Positions 46,602-55,003 of a DNA stretch of 64,000 nucleotides are shown here, one piece after another. The stretch's first letter is position 1; every line of letters starts with the position of its first letter. The DNA comes from Gammaproteobacteria bacterium (GTDB lineage Bacteria; Pseudomonadota; Gammaproteobacteria; Steroidobacterales; JABDKV01). Below the pieces are notes generated by a model that saw only the letters and a program-made list of their open reading frames with translations, was not told the DNA's origin and did no database searches. A program made the translations under genes and the position numbers. The stretch lies in assembly GCA_029862165.1 (NCBI GenBank), contig JAOTXU010000011.1:1-64000 (forward strand). The letters are read 5' to 3'.

Positions 46602-47441
46602 ATGTCAGACAAGCCCGTCTTATTGTGGATCGATGCGACGCTCGCCGGTAACACGGCGAACGCCGAACTGGAATTTGGCAGTCACTTTGAGATTCGTCTT
46701 GCAACAGAGTCAGCGGCCGAACTTAATGATCCCGATAGAGCGCCGCCTCACATACTTTGTTTCGATTTTGACTTCCCCGACCGCGCGGGTCTGAACCTAT
46801 TGAAGCAAACCAAGGCCGCTCATCCGTCCATTCCTATAATCATGCTTACCGTCCAGCATTCCGAAAAATTGGCCGTGTGGGCGTTCCGCGCCGGCGTATG
46901 GGATTATTTCGTCAAACCAGTGTCTGCCTTGGACATTGAGAGATGTTGCAAATCACTTCGCCATGTCATCGAGGCGGTTTCAAATCGCTTCACTCGGGAG
47001 TCAGTCCGTTCGACCCCACCCATTCCTCTTGAGACACGTTTTCCGGTAACAAATACCGGTGAGAAGCTGCTCGCGCCCGCTATCGCCTATGTGGGGATGC
47101 ATTTTGGTGAAAAAATTTCGCAAACGGAAGTTGCACAGACCTGCGGAATGGGTCAATTCCGGTTCAGCCGGGTGTTTTCACAGGTGATGGGCATGACCTT
47201 CCAGGAGTACCTGATCCGTTATCGAATCCGTGAGGCACGGCGCCTACTCGCAACTCCGCATGCTGCTGTGGGCGACGTCGCTGCTGTCGTAGGTTTTAAT
47301 GACACTTCGTATTTCAGCCGTGTCTTCAAAAAATACTGCGGCTGTTCACCCTCCCAATATCGTGAAGCAGATCACCGCGAACCATTATCAAATGACGGTG
47401 ATCAGTTAGAGGTTGTCCTTGAGGAATTAGAGCTGGCGTAG
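46602..47441 (+). CDS. Response regulator with AraC-type output domain
   Basis: A 279-residue cytosolic regulator. Residues about 5-120 form a receiver-like domain with the phospho-acceptor region C-F-D-F-D-F-P-D-R, I-I-M-L-T and the terminal Y-F-V-K-P. Residues about 165-260 are an AraC/XylS double helix-turn-helix (Q-T-E-V-A-Q-T-C-G-M-G...G-F-N-D-T-S-Y-F-S-R-V-F-K-K-Y-C-G-C-S-P-S-Q-Y-R). No histidine kinase is adjacent, so it is an orphan or responds to a distant kinase. There is no clear ribosome site before ATG 46602. Confidence 0.85.
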   Translation: MSDKPVLLWIDATLAGNTANAELEFGSHFEIRLATESAAELNDPDRAPPHILCFDFDFPDRAGLNLLKQTKAAHPSIPIIMLTVQHSEKLAVWAFRAGVWDYFVKPVSALDIERCCKSLRHVIEAVSNRFTRESVRSTPPIPLETRFPVTNTGEKLLAPAIAYVGMHFGEKISQTEVAQTCGMGQFRFSRVFSQVMGMTFQEYLIRYRIREARRLLATPHAAVGDVAAVVGFNDTSYFSRVFKKYCGCSPSQYREADHREPLSNDGDQLEVVLEELELA

Positions 47442-47481
47442 GTTGGCCTACACATCACACAAGTGTGCGGCCTGATTCCTT

Positions 47482-47640
47482 GCCTCGGAACGCGATGGCT
47501 TCGTATCAGGACGATCAGGTTTATAGCCGTGGATCGCCAACTTAATGAGGTCCTCTATGAGCCAGTAGCTGCCTCTGAAGTCTGCAACACTTCATTTTTG
47601 GATGCAGCTTGGGCTTCAGGTCTGTCTTGCGCACGGCCTT
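47482..47640 (-). pseudogene. Degraded partial copy of the SAP/DUF6434 gene
   Basis: This DNA matches 51939-52140 nearly base for base in blocks, including GCGATGGCTTCGTATCAGGA and CTGAAGTCTGCAACACT. It has an internal deletion and an extra T that shifts the frame after K-L-H-P-K-M. Only relics of the SAP-domain half remain. It shows that the family was duplicated in this region or moved by recombination. Confidence 0.75.
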
Positions 47641-47907
47641 CCGCTTCTTCCTGCCTGGCACCATATTCAGTACTCTCCGTGAGAGCGCGTTAAGCCATAG
47701 CCATAAAGAATCGAGAAAAACTCTGGAACGAACTGTTTTATAGAGGAAAAGAACGCCTGTAAAACTCGTAACTCGCCAGTCCTCACAAATCGTCAAGCAT
47801 CTCCGACGGCCGAAGTATGGCCCCGATTGCCCTGTGGCAATCAAACATCCATCGTCCCCGAAGCCGAGTTTATGCAGCTGACTGGCCGTCTACACGACCG
47901 AAGCATT

Positions 47908-48369
47908 TTAGGCGCGAGGCGAGCATATCGCGGATAGTGTACTGGCTACCTCTGTCTCTGTTATCTCAGGTATTTCCGAATGTCCCTGCTTCGCTGCTTC
48001 GCGCGCGATATCGGCAAGCGAGACAATACCCGCCAAAGTTCCGGAATCGTCAACTACCGGCAAACGCCGTATGCTTCCACTGCGCATGATTTGCTCCGCA
48101 AGATGGACATCGTCACTCAACTTGCACGTTTTTACACCGTGCGACATTGCACCTTCTACCATCAGTTCATTCAACGGACGGTGATTAAAATGCGAGTGCA
48201 TACAAATATCCCGATCCGTCACCATGCCAACAACCGTGCGTGAGTCCCCTGAGGCACATACGGGCAGCGCCCCGCAATCACTCCGCCACAGCCGCTCAGC
48301 GGCGACATCCAGCGTATCTCCAGGTTTGCAACAAGTGACGGATTTTGTCATTAGATTCTTTACTAACAT
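47908..48369 (-). CDS. CBS-domain pair protein
   Basis: 153 residues from ATG 48369 (GGAGG 6 bp upstream; the longer frame to 48465 is not supported). Two CBS domains cover nearly the whole chain: L-M-T-K-S-V-T-C...G-M-V-T-D-R-D-I-C-M and A-M-S-H-G-V-K-T-C...R-R-L-P-V-V-D-D-S-G-T-L-A-G-I-V-S-L-A-D-I-A. Such stand-alone pairs bind adenosyl ligands and often act as energy sensors. The target is unknown. Confidence 0.88.
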   Translation of the reverse strand: MLVKNLMTKSVTCCKPGDTLDVAAERLWRSDCGALPVCASGDSRTVVGMVTDRDICMHSHFNHRPLNELMVEGAMSHGVKTCKLSDDVHLAEQIMRSGSIRRLPVVDDSGTLAGIVSLADIAREAAKQGHSEIPEITETEVASTLSAICSPRA

Positions 48370-48518
48370 TTCTACCTCCGCTATCCCACAATGCACGAGA
48401 TCAAACATCTCGCATAAATAGGTTAGAACCCATCCGGAACGCAATTCAATACGGAGTTTCCACACTCAAGCTGCTAAAAGATCAAAGCGCCCGCTGGATC
48501 GCATATAGCTGGCTGATG

Positions 48519-48758
48519 TCATAAAGGATCGTCCAGGCCCGAGAGCTCCTGTCTCAGTTGTTCAATGCCAACCGGATTGCCCAGCATATCAAGAGCGGTT
48601 GTTGCATCCGGACTACGAACGATAACGGCACGCGGCTCTATGTTTCCAGACAAGTAGCAACCTGCTGCCAATTTGACACGCTGAAAATCGACTGATTCCA
48701 CCACAAAGAGTGTGAATCGCGGGTCATTGAATATTTCAATAGTGCGACTTGTGATCAT
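48519..48758 (-). CDS. Hypothetical protein downstream of DUF2953 gene
   Basis: 79 residues, soluble, starting M-I-T-S-R-T-I-E-I-F-N-D-P-R-F. It begins 6 bp after the DUF2953 stop on the same strand, so it is probably the third gene of the GerW-DUF2953 unit. No recognisable domain. C-terminal half contains R-A-V-I-V-R-S-P-D-A. Confidence 0.5.
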   Translation of the reverse strand: MITSRTIEIFNDPRFTLFVVESVDFQRVKLAAGCYLSGNIEPRAVIVRSPDATTALDMLGNPVGIEQLRQELSGLDDPL

Positions 48759-48764
48759 TCGTTT

Positions 48765-49352
48765 TCAAACTCTGTTCATTTCCTTTATGCCCGACCAGAT
48801 CGACGGTGACAGCAGCAAGCCGCCCGTCAGATAGATCAGTTGCAGTGGAATCATCCGTATGTTTCCGCCACTACGTAAATCGAGGGTAGTATCGAGGAAA
48901 TCCGGTTCGATACTGATCGACGCTTCCTGAACATTGGACAGCATCCCCGCTACCGGTCCAATTATTGCCCACAGCTGACCTGTCTCTGCCGGATCGCCCA
49001 GACCGACGCGAAGTCGCAGGCGCACGTCATCTTTCTGTACAGCCCGCCATACTTCTCCGGTAAATCTGAAGATCCGGCGACGAAACGGTTTCTGCCGAAC
49101 CGCGGCAAGCACGTTTCGTTTCTTATGAATTGAACGCTTTGGACGGTGCGCAACTTCTTTCTGCTTTTTGTCAGGGGAAGTTACTGCGTCTGATTTAGAC
49201 GAAGAAATCCGTACTCGTACAAGCCCAAAGGCCCACTCCAGCCTGGTGTCGTTTTCAACGCCCTGCGGCCAGCAGACCTGAAACCGTAATACCACCGGAA
49301 TCACCAACAGGACGATCAACAACAGCATCAATGCCAGCACGCCGGTCAACAT
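48765..49352 (-). CDS. DUF2953 domain protein
   Basis: 195 residues with an N-terminal membrane helix (L-A-L-M-L-L-L-I-V-L-L-V-I-P), a lysine-rich loop (about 55-85), and the DUF2953 core including R-L-R-L-R-V-G-L-G-D-P-A-E-T-G-Q-L-W-A-I-I-G-P. Its association with GerW/YtfJ genes is known from both sporulating and non-sporulating bacteria. It begins 14 bp after the GerW-like gene. Function not established. Confidence 0.75.
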   Translation of the reverse strand: MLTGVLALMLLLIVLLVIPVVLRFQVCWPQGVENDTRLEWAFGLVRVRISSSKSDAVTSPDKKQKEVAHRPKRSIHKKRNVLAAVRQKPFRRRIFRFTGEVWRAVQKDDVRLRLRVGLGDPAETGQLWAIIGPVAGMLSNVQEASISIEPDFLDTTLDLRSGGNIRMIPLQLIYLTGGLLLSPSIWSGIKEMNRV

Positions 49353-49366
49353 TGTGCTGCAAACTG

Positions 49367-49723
49367 CTAATGGGTGGTGGTATCGCCCTTTCCAGCAGCA
49401 ACCGTACCTATGGTCTCGGCTACCTTCTCCAGAACTGAAGCGGTACCAGACTTGATCGGGTCTACCCGGACACCGTCGTCATTTATGACGACCAGCGCCA
49501 CTGGTTTTACTCCGCCCCCACCGCCGGTGCCGCCGCCGTGACCGCTACCTTTTTGCGGCTCGGTTCCCTGCCCTTGCCCGACGCCAAAGCCGAAACCAAC
49601 ATTAACGAGGGGAATCAGCGTATTGCCGTCAACTTTGATCGGTTCGCCAATCACCGTTTTGGTATTGAGTAAACGTTCGATTTCACCAACATTTTTCTCA
49701 AACAGGTTCTCGATATCTTCCAT
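49367..49723 (-). CDS. GerW/YtfJ family protein
   Basis: 118 residues with AAGGAGA before ATG 49723. Pattern: M-E-D-I-E-N-L-F-E, T-V-I-G-E-P-I, N-T-L-I-P-L-V-N-V-G-F-G-F-G-V-G, a glycine-rich stretch (about 62-71) and P-V-A-L-V-V-I. This matches GerW (YtfJ) of Bacillus, named for spore germination, but homologues occur in many non-spore-formers. It heads a probable three-gene unit with DUF2953. Confidence 0.85.
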   Translation of the reverse strand: MEDIENLFEKNVGEIERLLNTKTVIGEPIKVDGNTLIPLVNVGFGFGVGQGQGTEPQKGSGHGGGTGGGGGVKPVALVVINDDGVRVDPIKSGTASVLEKVAETIGTVAAGKGDTTTH

Positions 49724-49796
49724 GGCCGTCTCCTTAAAATAACTTCGGACGCTACCTATCTGTCTACTCCATGAAGCAGGTGGTGTCTATACGAAC

Positions 49797-50976
49797 TTAC
49801 CGCGCAATGCCGGCCAAATAAGCCTCAACCTCAGCACCCCATAACGGTGGGTCGTTAGTGAGGAAATGGCCGTTAAGTTCCGCCGCCCGCGTATACACGT
49901 TGAAGGTTCCCAATCCCCCGGCCTTGGTAAAGGCGTCGAAGTTTGCCTGGCTGTGGGCAACGCTGTAGAACGAGTCGTTGTTGGCGTAAAGCCAGAGTGT
50001 GTCGTCGGGGAATACTGCACCTTCGATGAACAGCGTTCTGTTGACCTCCAGGTAATCGCCGCAGCCCTCTCCGAGCCACCCGCCAACGAAATTGACTGCG
50101 CCCAGGTACACCTCGGCGCGGCGCGCCAGTTGCACCAGAGACAAAATGCCTCCCCGCGATGCGCCGGCGTTGAGCATGCGAGTCGTATCGACGTCCGGCC
50201 GGTTGCGTAACCAGTCCACGGCGGCATCCATATCGGCAAGCGCCCGCTCCGCTCCGGCAAGTGTTACGTCTCTCTCACACGAATAGAAGCTGCGGTTGGC
50301 ATTGAACCCCTCATCGTAAAGGCCGTCGGACTGACCACGACCACGACCGCGGCGCTGCGGGAAGGCGACCATCCAGCCGCGGTCGGTGAAGAACTTGGCT
50401 ACCGGTTCGGTGAACGCAGTGATGGTAAACAATGACGGATCGGATCCGTCACCAGTCGATCCGTGGTTGAACATCACCGCAGGGAAAGGACCGGATCCGA
50501 AGGGCTTGAAGATTACGACCTCAAGTTCGACCGCCATGCCGTTTTCGACAAAAGCTGTCGTTGCCCGCTCGTCCAGTCGCATCGCGTACGTTGTGCATGC
50601 CGCCCCGTCCCACGCGCTCGCCGTCTCGCAGCGGCCCCGAAACGTTACCGAGTCGAGAGTCACCGCACCGTCAGCAAGAACTACGTCGACGAAATCTCCG
50701 GGCAGCGTTACCGTGGCTGTCCCAGAGGGCTGCTCGGCAAGAATCAGTCCATTCAACAACAGCTGCGGCGCACTTGCGTTGTTCGTGCTCCAGCTGATTG
50801 AACCTTCGCATGACGCCTGCCCCGCGGGGCACCGTGCAACTCACAAAATTCAGGTTGCCGCTGGGAACGGGCGCCGAACCCGCACCACCGCTACCCCCAC
50901 ACGCGCCTGCGGTCAGGACTGCCACAAGGCTAAGACAACGACGCCAATCACCCGAGAAGATGTCACGTCGACTCAT
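49797..50976 (-). pseudogene. Lipoprotein alpha/beta hydrolase (dienelactone hydrolase-like), frameshifted
   Basis: The first frame from ATG 50976 encodes a signal with lipobox T-A-G-A-C-G-G and N-L-N-F-V-S-C-T-V-P-R-G. The downstream frame, read back upstream of its first ATG, gives S-C-E-G-S-I-S-W-S-T-N-N-A-S-A-P-Q, then a hydrolase: F-N-H-G-S-T-G-D-G, G-W-M-V-A-F-P-Q-R-R-G, G-A-S-R-G-G (nucleophile Ser) and L-N-G-H-F. The frame changes at about 50811-50833, in a C/G-rich palindromic stretch where one base appears missing. This may be a real mutation or a base-calling error. If repaired, it is a secreted hydrolase of about 390 residues. Confidence 0.75.
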
Positions 50977-51003
50977 ACTTTTTTCCAGCGTGCTCCACCA
51001 ACG

Positions 51004-51492
51004 CTACTGACCGGGCTGTCGATAAATCCAGCGTAATTGTAGGCTGACGCCGACCAGAAAAAGGACCAACAGGCCCAGGTAACACATCTTCAGAATCGGA
51101 TCTTCGATTGACGTCAGAATCGGGTCGCCAACGGGCAAACGCAACAAACCGTCGGTTACCGCGGGAATGCAATGAAAGAGCAGGGTCGCCGAGTAACTGA
51201 CCGCTTGCACGTATCGAGACAACTTTCCGAACAGCTTCGTTGTTGCAGCCACCGTCCCTACTGCCAACGCCAATAATGTCATCACTGCCAAAGCATGGCC
51301 CGGGCCAAACTCACCGCGTTGAAAAATGCCCAGTGCAGTCGCCGCAGTAATTAACGTGGTTGCCAAATAAATTTGCCCCGTCCGAGTTTGCAGGGTTATT
51401 TCCTTGTATGCGGCCAGTGCCAAGCCACCGCTCACAAGGGCGATGATGCCCATGGCGGTATGAAACCAACCTAGTAGCGTAATCTCAGGCAT
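51004..51492 (-). CDS. Hypothetical membrane protein (DUF2306-like)
   Basis: 162 residues with about five membrane segments. The start G-W-F-H-T-A-M-G-I-I-A-L-V-S-G-G-L-A-L resembles DUF2306-type membrane proteins with a conserved His in the first helix, and His also lies in the fourth segment (L-L-F-H-C-I-P-A). Heme binding is possible but unproven. Confidence 0.6.
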   Translation of the reverse strand: MPEITLLGWFHTAMGIIALVSGGLALAAYKEITLQTRTGQIYLATTLITAATALGIFQRGEFGPGHALAVMTLLALAVGTVAATTKLFGKLSRYVQAVSYSATLLFHCIPAVTDGLLRLPVGDPILTSIEDPILKMCYLGLLVLFLVGVSLQLRWIYRQPGQ

Positions 51493-51556
51493 GCTGCAAT
51501 CTCCAATCGCTTATCAGAGCGAGCCTATCACGAGCTCGATGCTTCGATCCGGGCCG

Positions 51557-52138
51557 CTACTTCTTCCTGCCTCGCTTGCAACGTACGTCGCCCCTGCCCT
51601 TTCGAATTTCATTCCAGGCCGCGGCCGCGTCTTTTAGGGACTTGCCCGCGTTCACTTCGTCGGCGAAAAAAGCGCGAATGAATCGATTATATTTGCCATG
51701 CGATGCAATCGGTGCCTTATAGTCTCCACTATTGCGCCGTTACTTTTCTGCTTGCCACTCGTCAATAAGATCACCGTAGGTCAGACCTTTGTTGTTCAGT
51801 CGATACTGATTCACGTGGTAGGTGAAATGAAAGTGTGGGCCAATTTGAGCTTTGAAGAACTCACGGGTCTTGGCGTCGCTTCTGAAATTTACGACGGGGG
51901 CTTGGCGGGTTATTCGCTTGTCAGAATCGCGGGCTCCGCCGGAATGCGATGGCTTCGTATCAGGACGATCAGGGAGACCACTTAACCGCCGTTCGATTCT
52001 GGCACCGAGCTCAGGTTTATAACCGTGGGTCGACAACCTCATTTGCCTGGCAAGCTCAATGAGCTCCTCTTTGAGCCAATAGCTGCCCCTGAAGTCTGCA
52101 ACACTCATTTTTGGATGCAGCCTGGGCTTGCGCTTCAC
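51557..52138 (-). pseudogene. SAP-domain/DUF6434 protein with in-frame stop
   Basis: From GTG 52138 the frame encodes R-L-H-P-K-M-S-V-A-D-F-R-G-S-Y-W-L-K-E-E-L (SAP domain) and then F-F-K-A-Q-I-G-P-H-F-H-F-T-Y-H-V-N-Q-Y (DUF6434), followed by TAA at 51740-51742. The same frame continues for 60 codons with coherent sequence: G-K-Y-N-R-F-I-R-A-F-F-A-D and S-L-K-D-A-A-A-A-W-N-E-I-R, ending at TAG 51557-51559. The TAA sits after Q-A-E-K, where a GAA-to-TAA change would explain it. The first part alone may still be made. ATG 52108 is another start. Confidence 0.7.
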
Positions 52139-52151
52139 GTCAGTCTTGAAT

Positions 52152-52586
52152 TTAGCTGATCCAACCCTTGCGCTCGGCCTGCTTCGCATACCAGATCAAA
52201 AACACCGCGACCACCAACGGCATCAAGATCATCAGCACAATCTCGAAGGGACTGAAGTTGTTCGACGAAGTGGCCACGCCAAGCGTATGGATCATGGCTA
52301 CAATCACGCCAAGTAATGACGCGATAAACAAATAGAACGCAGCCGATTTCCTCAGCAAAAGCAAAATGCAGCCCAGCGCGCCGCCGAAAACGGCTATCGC
52401 AAAGCCTCCGGTGGCCCATCCCGGCCGGCTGTCAATTATCGCGCGGTGTGTCTCTGGCATTGCTGCGACCGCGTCTGCATTCATTTGCATGACGAAATTT
52501 ATGCCGCCCATAACATTCCAAATCAGTGCAACAATACTGATTGCCCAGAAACTCCAGTGAACACCACCAATGTTCTCGTCGTTCAT
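52152..52586 (-). CDS. Hypothetical membrane protein
   Basis: 144 residues from ATG 52586 (GGGG 7 bp upstream). Four membrane segments: F-W-A-I-S-I-V-A-L-I-W-N-V-M-G-G-I-N, T-G-G-F-A-I-A-V-F-G-G-A-L-G, F-Y-L-F-I-A-S-L-L-G-V-I and I-V-L-M-I-L-M-P-L-V-V-A. The W-N-x-x-G-x-x-N pattern recurs in a family of small bacterial membrane proteins of unknown function. It precedes the SAP/DUF6434 gene by 13 bp. Confidence 0.65.
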   Translation of the reverse strand: MNDENIGGVHWSFWAISIVALIWNVMGGINFVMQMNADAVAAMPETHRAIIDSRPGWATGGFAIAVFGGALGCILLLLRKSAAFYLFIASLLGVIVAMIHTLGVATSSNNFSPFEIVLMILMPLVVAVFLIWYAKQAERKGWIS

Positions 52587-52592
52587 CAGCAT

Positions 52593-53111
52593 TCCCCATC
52601 CGTTGTTACGCTATTGTCCACGGGATTAGTGTGTGCCGGCATCTTCTGCGCACCCGGCAGGATTTGCAAGAGTTCAAGCCAGTGCCAATTTATTGGTGCT
52701 GAAGCGTTGAACCACCCTCCTCTTCTTACCGATCATTAGTCGTGTGTCGTCTGTTTGCACGCCACGCAGTACAGCAATCTAATCTGACTGACCGGAAATC
52801 TGGAACTCTGCCCCACATTACCCCGCCATGGGACCAGCAGGACAAGGTGCGGGAGTTGTTTAAAAATATGGACGGCAACAAGCCAAGTTGATCCCTATTT
52901 TCAAGAATATCGCAGTGATCGGTGGCGGACCCGATGCCTGTCAGAAACTCCGGAGCTATCCAGCATGTTGCCATTCTTGCATCATTATCAAGAAAACAGG
53001 CTGGTGGGTGTTCAATAGCGTGACTCTTTCGCCTTCTCTTTTGCATAATACAGAACTAATATAATCCCGCGCGCTGGAAATGCTAAAGTCGCCGAAAGAT
53101 GGAATGAGGAC
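52593..53111. other. Intergenic stretch without a recognisable gene
   Basis: About 500 bp between divergent genes. A minus-strand frame (52726-53046) has no family features and unlikely composition. The promoter of the L,D-transpeptidase must lie at the right end. Confidence 0.5.
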
Positions 53112-54164
53112 ATGCGAGACCTGCGGTCTTTGACACTAATGCCGGTACGATCAATTTTTTCGAAGCCACGCTATATACATCGTGTCGTTTGTTCGACCGG
53201 CGCCCTGCTTTGTGCCTTGCCGATGGCGTTAATGGCCGAACGATTCGAGTTGCCGTCGCAAAATCTCGAAGTTGTCGGTTTGCTTTCACGGATCAATGTG
53301 GCTTTTGAAGACACTTTTGTGGCATTGGGACGGAGTAATGGTCTGGGGTATGAAGAGTTGGTGGCTGCGAACCCGAAAATCGACCCCTGGGTGCCAGGTG
53401 CGGACGTCGGCATCGTTTTGCCCAATCTTTATGTATTACCGGATGCACCGCGTGAAGGCATCGTTCTAAATCTGGCGGAACTGCGTCTGTACTACTACAG
53501 TCGCGACGAGAATCAGGGATTATCAGTCCAGACCTACCCGATCAGCGTTGGTCGTATCGACGCCGACACACCAACCGGTAGCACGACGGTTGTAGACAAG
53601 GCTCGCGAGCCAAATTGGTATCCACCTGACAGCATTATTGCTGAACATGCCGAGAACGGCGATGTGCTACCACGCATCGTGCCGCCCGGTCCTGATAACC
53701 CTCTGGGTGCGCACGCCCTGCAGCTGGGCATACGCGGTTATCTGATTCATGGCACAAACCGTCCTGCCGGCATTGGCATGCGCGTAACGCATGGTTGTAT
53801 CCGCATGCAGCCGGACGACATCGCATTGTTATTTGAGCAGGTTTCGCGCGAAACGCCGGTACATATAGTCAATCAACCGTACAAACTAGGCTGGGTTGGC
53901 GACAATTTATTTCTTGAGGTGCATCGCGCTTTCGAAGACGACCGGACGCACGTCGAGCGTGGCATGACAGCTATCGTCGAGCTTTACGTGCGCAAGACTG
54001 GCAAGCGCAAGCCGAATGTGGACTGGGACTTGGTCAGGAGTGTCTACGAGCAGGCGCACGGGGTACCCATTCGCATAACAGACAGTCAGCCGCGCAAGCC
54101 AGACGCACGGCTTGCCGGCTGGTGCAGTGCTAAGGCGCCATCGGATATCTGTGGCACCTACTGA
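53112..54164 (+). CDS. L,D-transpeptidase (YkuD domain, ErfK/YbiS type)
   Basis: 350 residues. A signal-like segment (about 24-42, cut near L-M-A) and a LysM-like region (about 48-108, with Y-E-E-L-V-A-A-N-P) precede the YkuD domain (about 115-255). Catalytic residues are His213 in I-H-G-T-N-R-P and Cys229 in T-H-G-C-I-R-M. Enzymes of this type attach Braun lipoprotein to peptidoglycan or form 3-3 cross-links. It faces an alanine-zipper lipoprotein with a C-terminal lysine, which favours the anchoring role. Confidence 0.92.
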   Translation: MRDLRSLTLMPVRSIFSKPRYIHRVVCSTGALLCALPMALMAERFELPSQNLEVVGLLSRINVAFEDTFVALGRSNGLGYEELVAANPKIDPWVPGADVGIVLPNLYVLPDAPREGIVLNLAELRLYYYSRDENQGLSVQTYPISVGRIDADTPTGSTTVVDKAREPNWYPPDSIIAEHAENGDVLPRIVPPGPDNPLGAHALQLGIRGYLIHGTNRPAGIGMRVTHGCIRMQPDDIALLFEQVSRETPVHIVNQPYKLGWVGDNLFLEVHRAFEDDRTHVERGMTAIVELYVRKTGKRKPNVDWDLVRSVYEQAHGVPIRITDSQPRKPDARLAGWCSAKAPSDICGTY

Positions 54165-54204
54165 TACACGCTTTTTGCGCGCGTGTCTCAGCCAAGAACT
54201 TAGA

Positions 54205-54227
54205 AACGCCGCGTAAACCGCGGCGTT
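54205..54227. terminator. Shared hairpin between convergent genes
   Basis: A 9-bp perfect inverted repeat (54205-54213 with 54219-54227), loop TAAAC. No long T run on either side. It lies between the stops of the transpeptidase and the lipoprotein and probably serves both. Confidence 0.6.
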
Positions 54228-54248
54228 ACTGAACCCTTCTAAGCAATT

Positions 54249-54560
54249 TTACTTGCGCATCGACTCCCTGAACATACGCTCCAACTTTTCACTATTGGCC
54301 GCGCAGCAGCTACTGGCATAGTCTGCAGCACTTTGCGCCGAACTGATAGCGCTTTGCGCAGCACTTGCAGTGCGTTTCGCTTCCTCGGCTGCACGGGCGG
54401 CGGCGCTGGCCGCTTCACGGGCAGCAACGGCATCGCTTTGTGCCTGACGTGCCATTTCCATTACTTCGTCGAGCTGCGTCGGGCTAGTGGTAGCACAGCC
54501 TGACATTCCAATGAGACCAGCCATCAACACGAGGGCTACACGGCTTGGAGTTACTTTCAT
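54249..54560 (-). CDS. Lpp/OprI-like alanine-zipper outer-membrane lipoprotein
   Basis: 103 residues. The signal ends in lipobox M-S-G-C; the mature chain starts C-A-T-T-S. From about 30 to 85 it is a coiled coil with alanine at heptad positions (A-A-R-E-A-A-S-A-A-A-R-A-A-E-E-A), the alanine-zipper of Pseudomonas OprI/Lpp. It ends M-F-R-E-S-M-R-K: a terminal lysine as used by Braun lipoprotein for covalent attachment to peptidoglycan. An unusual C-C pair lies near residue 84. Confidence 0.85.
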   Translation of the reverse strand: MKVTPSRVALVLMAGLIGMSGCATTSPTQLDEVMEMARQAQSDAVAAREAASAAARAAEEAKRTASAAQSAISSAQSAADYASSCCAANSEKLERMFRESMRK

Positions 54561-55003
54561 GTCTACACCTTTAGTTGTTGCAAAAGCTAAACGGTACGCA
54601 TTCTAACTGGTTATCCGTTGTTTGGGGACACACCCGTTTTTCATAAGTCGAAAGACCGTAATTGTCCTCCCGTTGCCGTGTGCCTCGACCATTGCGGGCC
54701 AAGCGCTATAAATCGGATGCCAGGGCGCCCCATTCTTGACTGTTTTGGGTGCTCATGTTTTATCTAAGTTGTGTATAATCAATCGATTATAGAACTTTCT
54801 TCATCCACAATCATGATGATTTCAATGATCTCGACCTGGGTCCGGGCCAGATAGCCCGAACAACCGCCGGAATAAGCACCGGGGCGCCTGCCGAATTTCT
54901 CCGATACTCGATAATGTCCTGATTGTGTATTCTCCGATTTGGTGCAGGCTTATCCGGCTCGGTGCCTGGCGACCAATACCTTGGCAAAAGCGCCGACGAG
55001 GTT
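54561..55003. other. Intergenic stretch with one AT-rich palindrome
   Basis: About 440 bp between divergent genes. The only notable element is TATAATC-AATC-GATTATA at 54774-54791, a 7-bp inverted repeat that may be a protein-binding site. A minus-strand frame at 54811-55161 is not convincing. Confidence 0.45.

Noticed and set aside
52726..53046. 106-codon minus-strand frame in the gap before the L,D-transpeptidase
   Set aside because: Odd composition, no ribosome site, no motif.
54774..54791. TATAATC...GATTATA palindrome as a promoter
   Set aside because: TATAAT is present, but no -35 hexamer lies at proper spacing; kept only as a note on a possible binding site.
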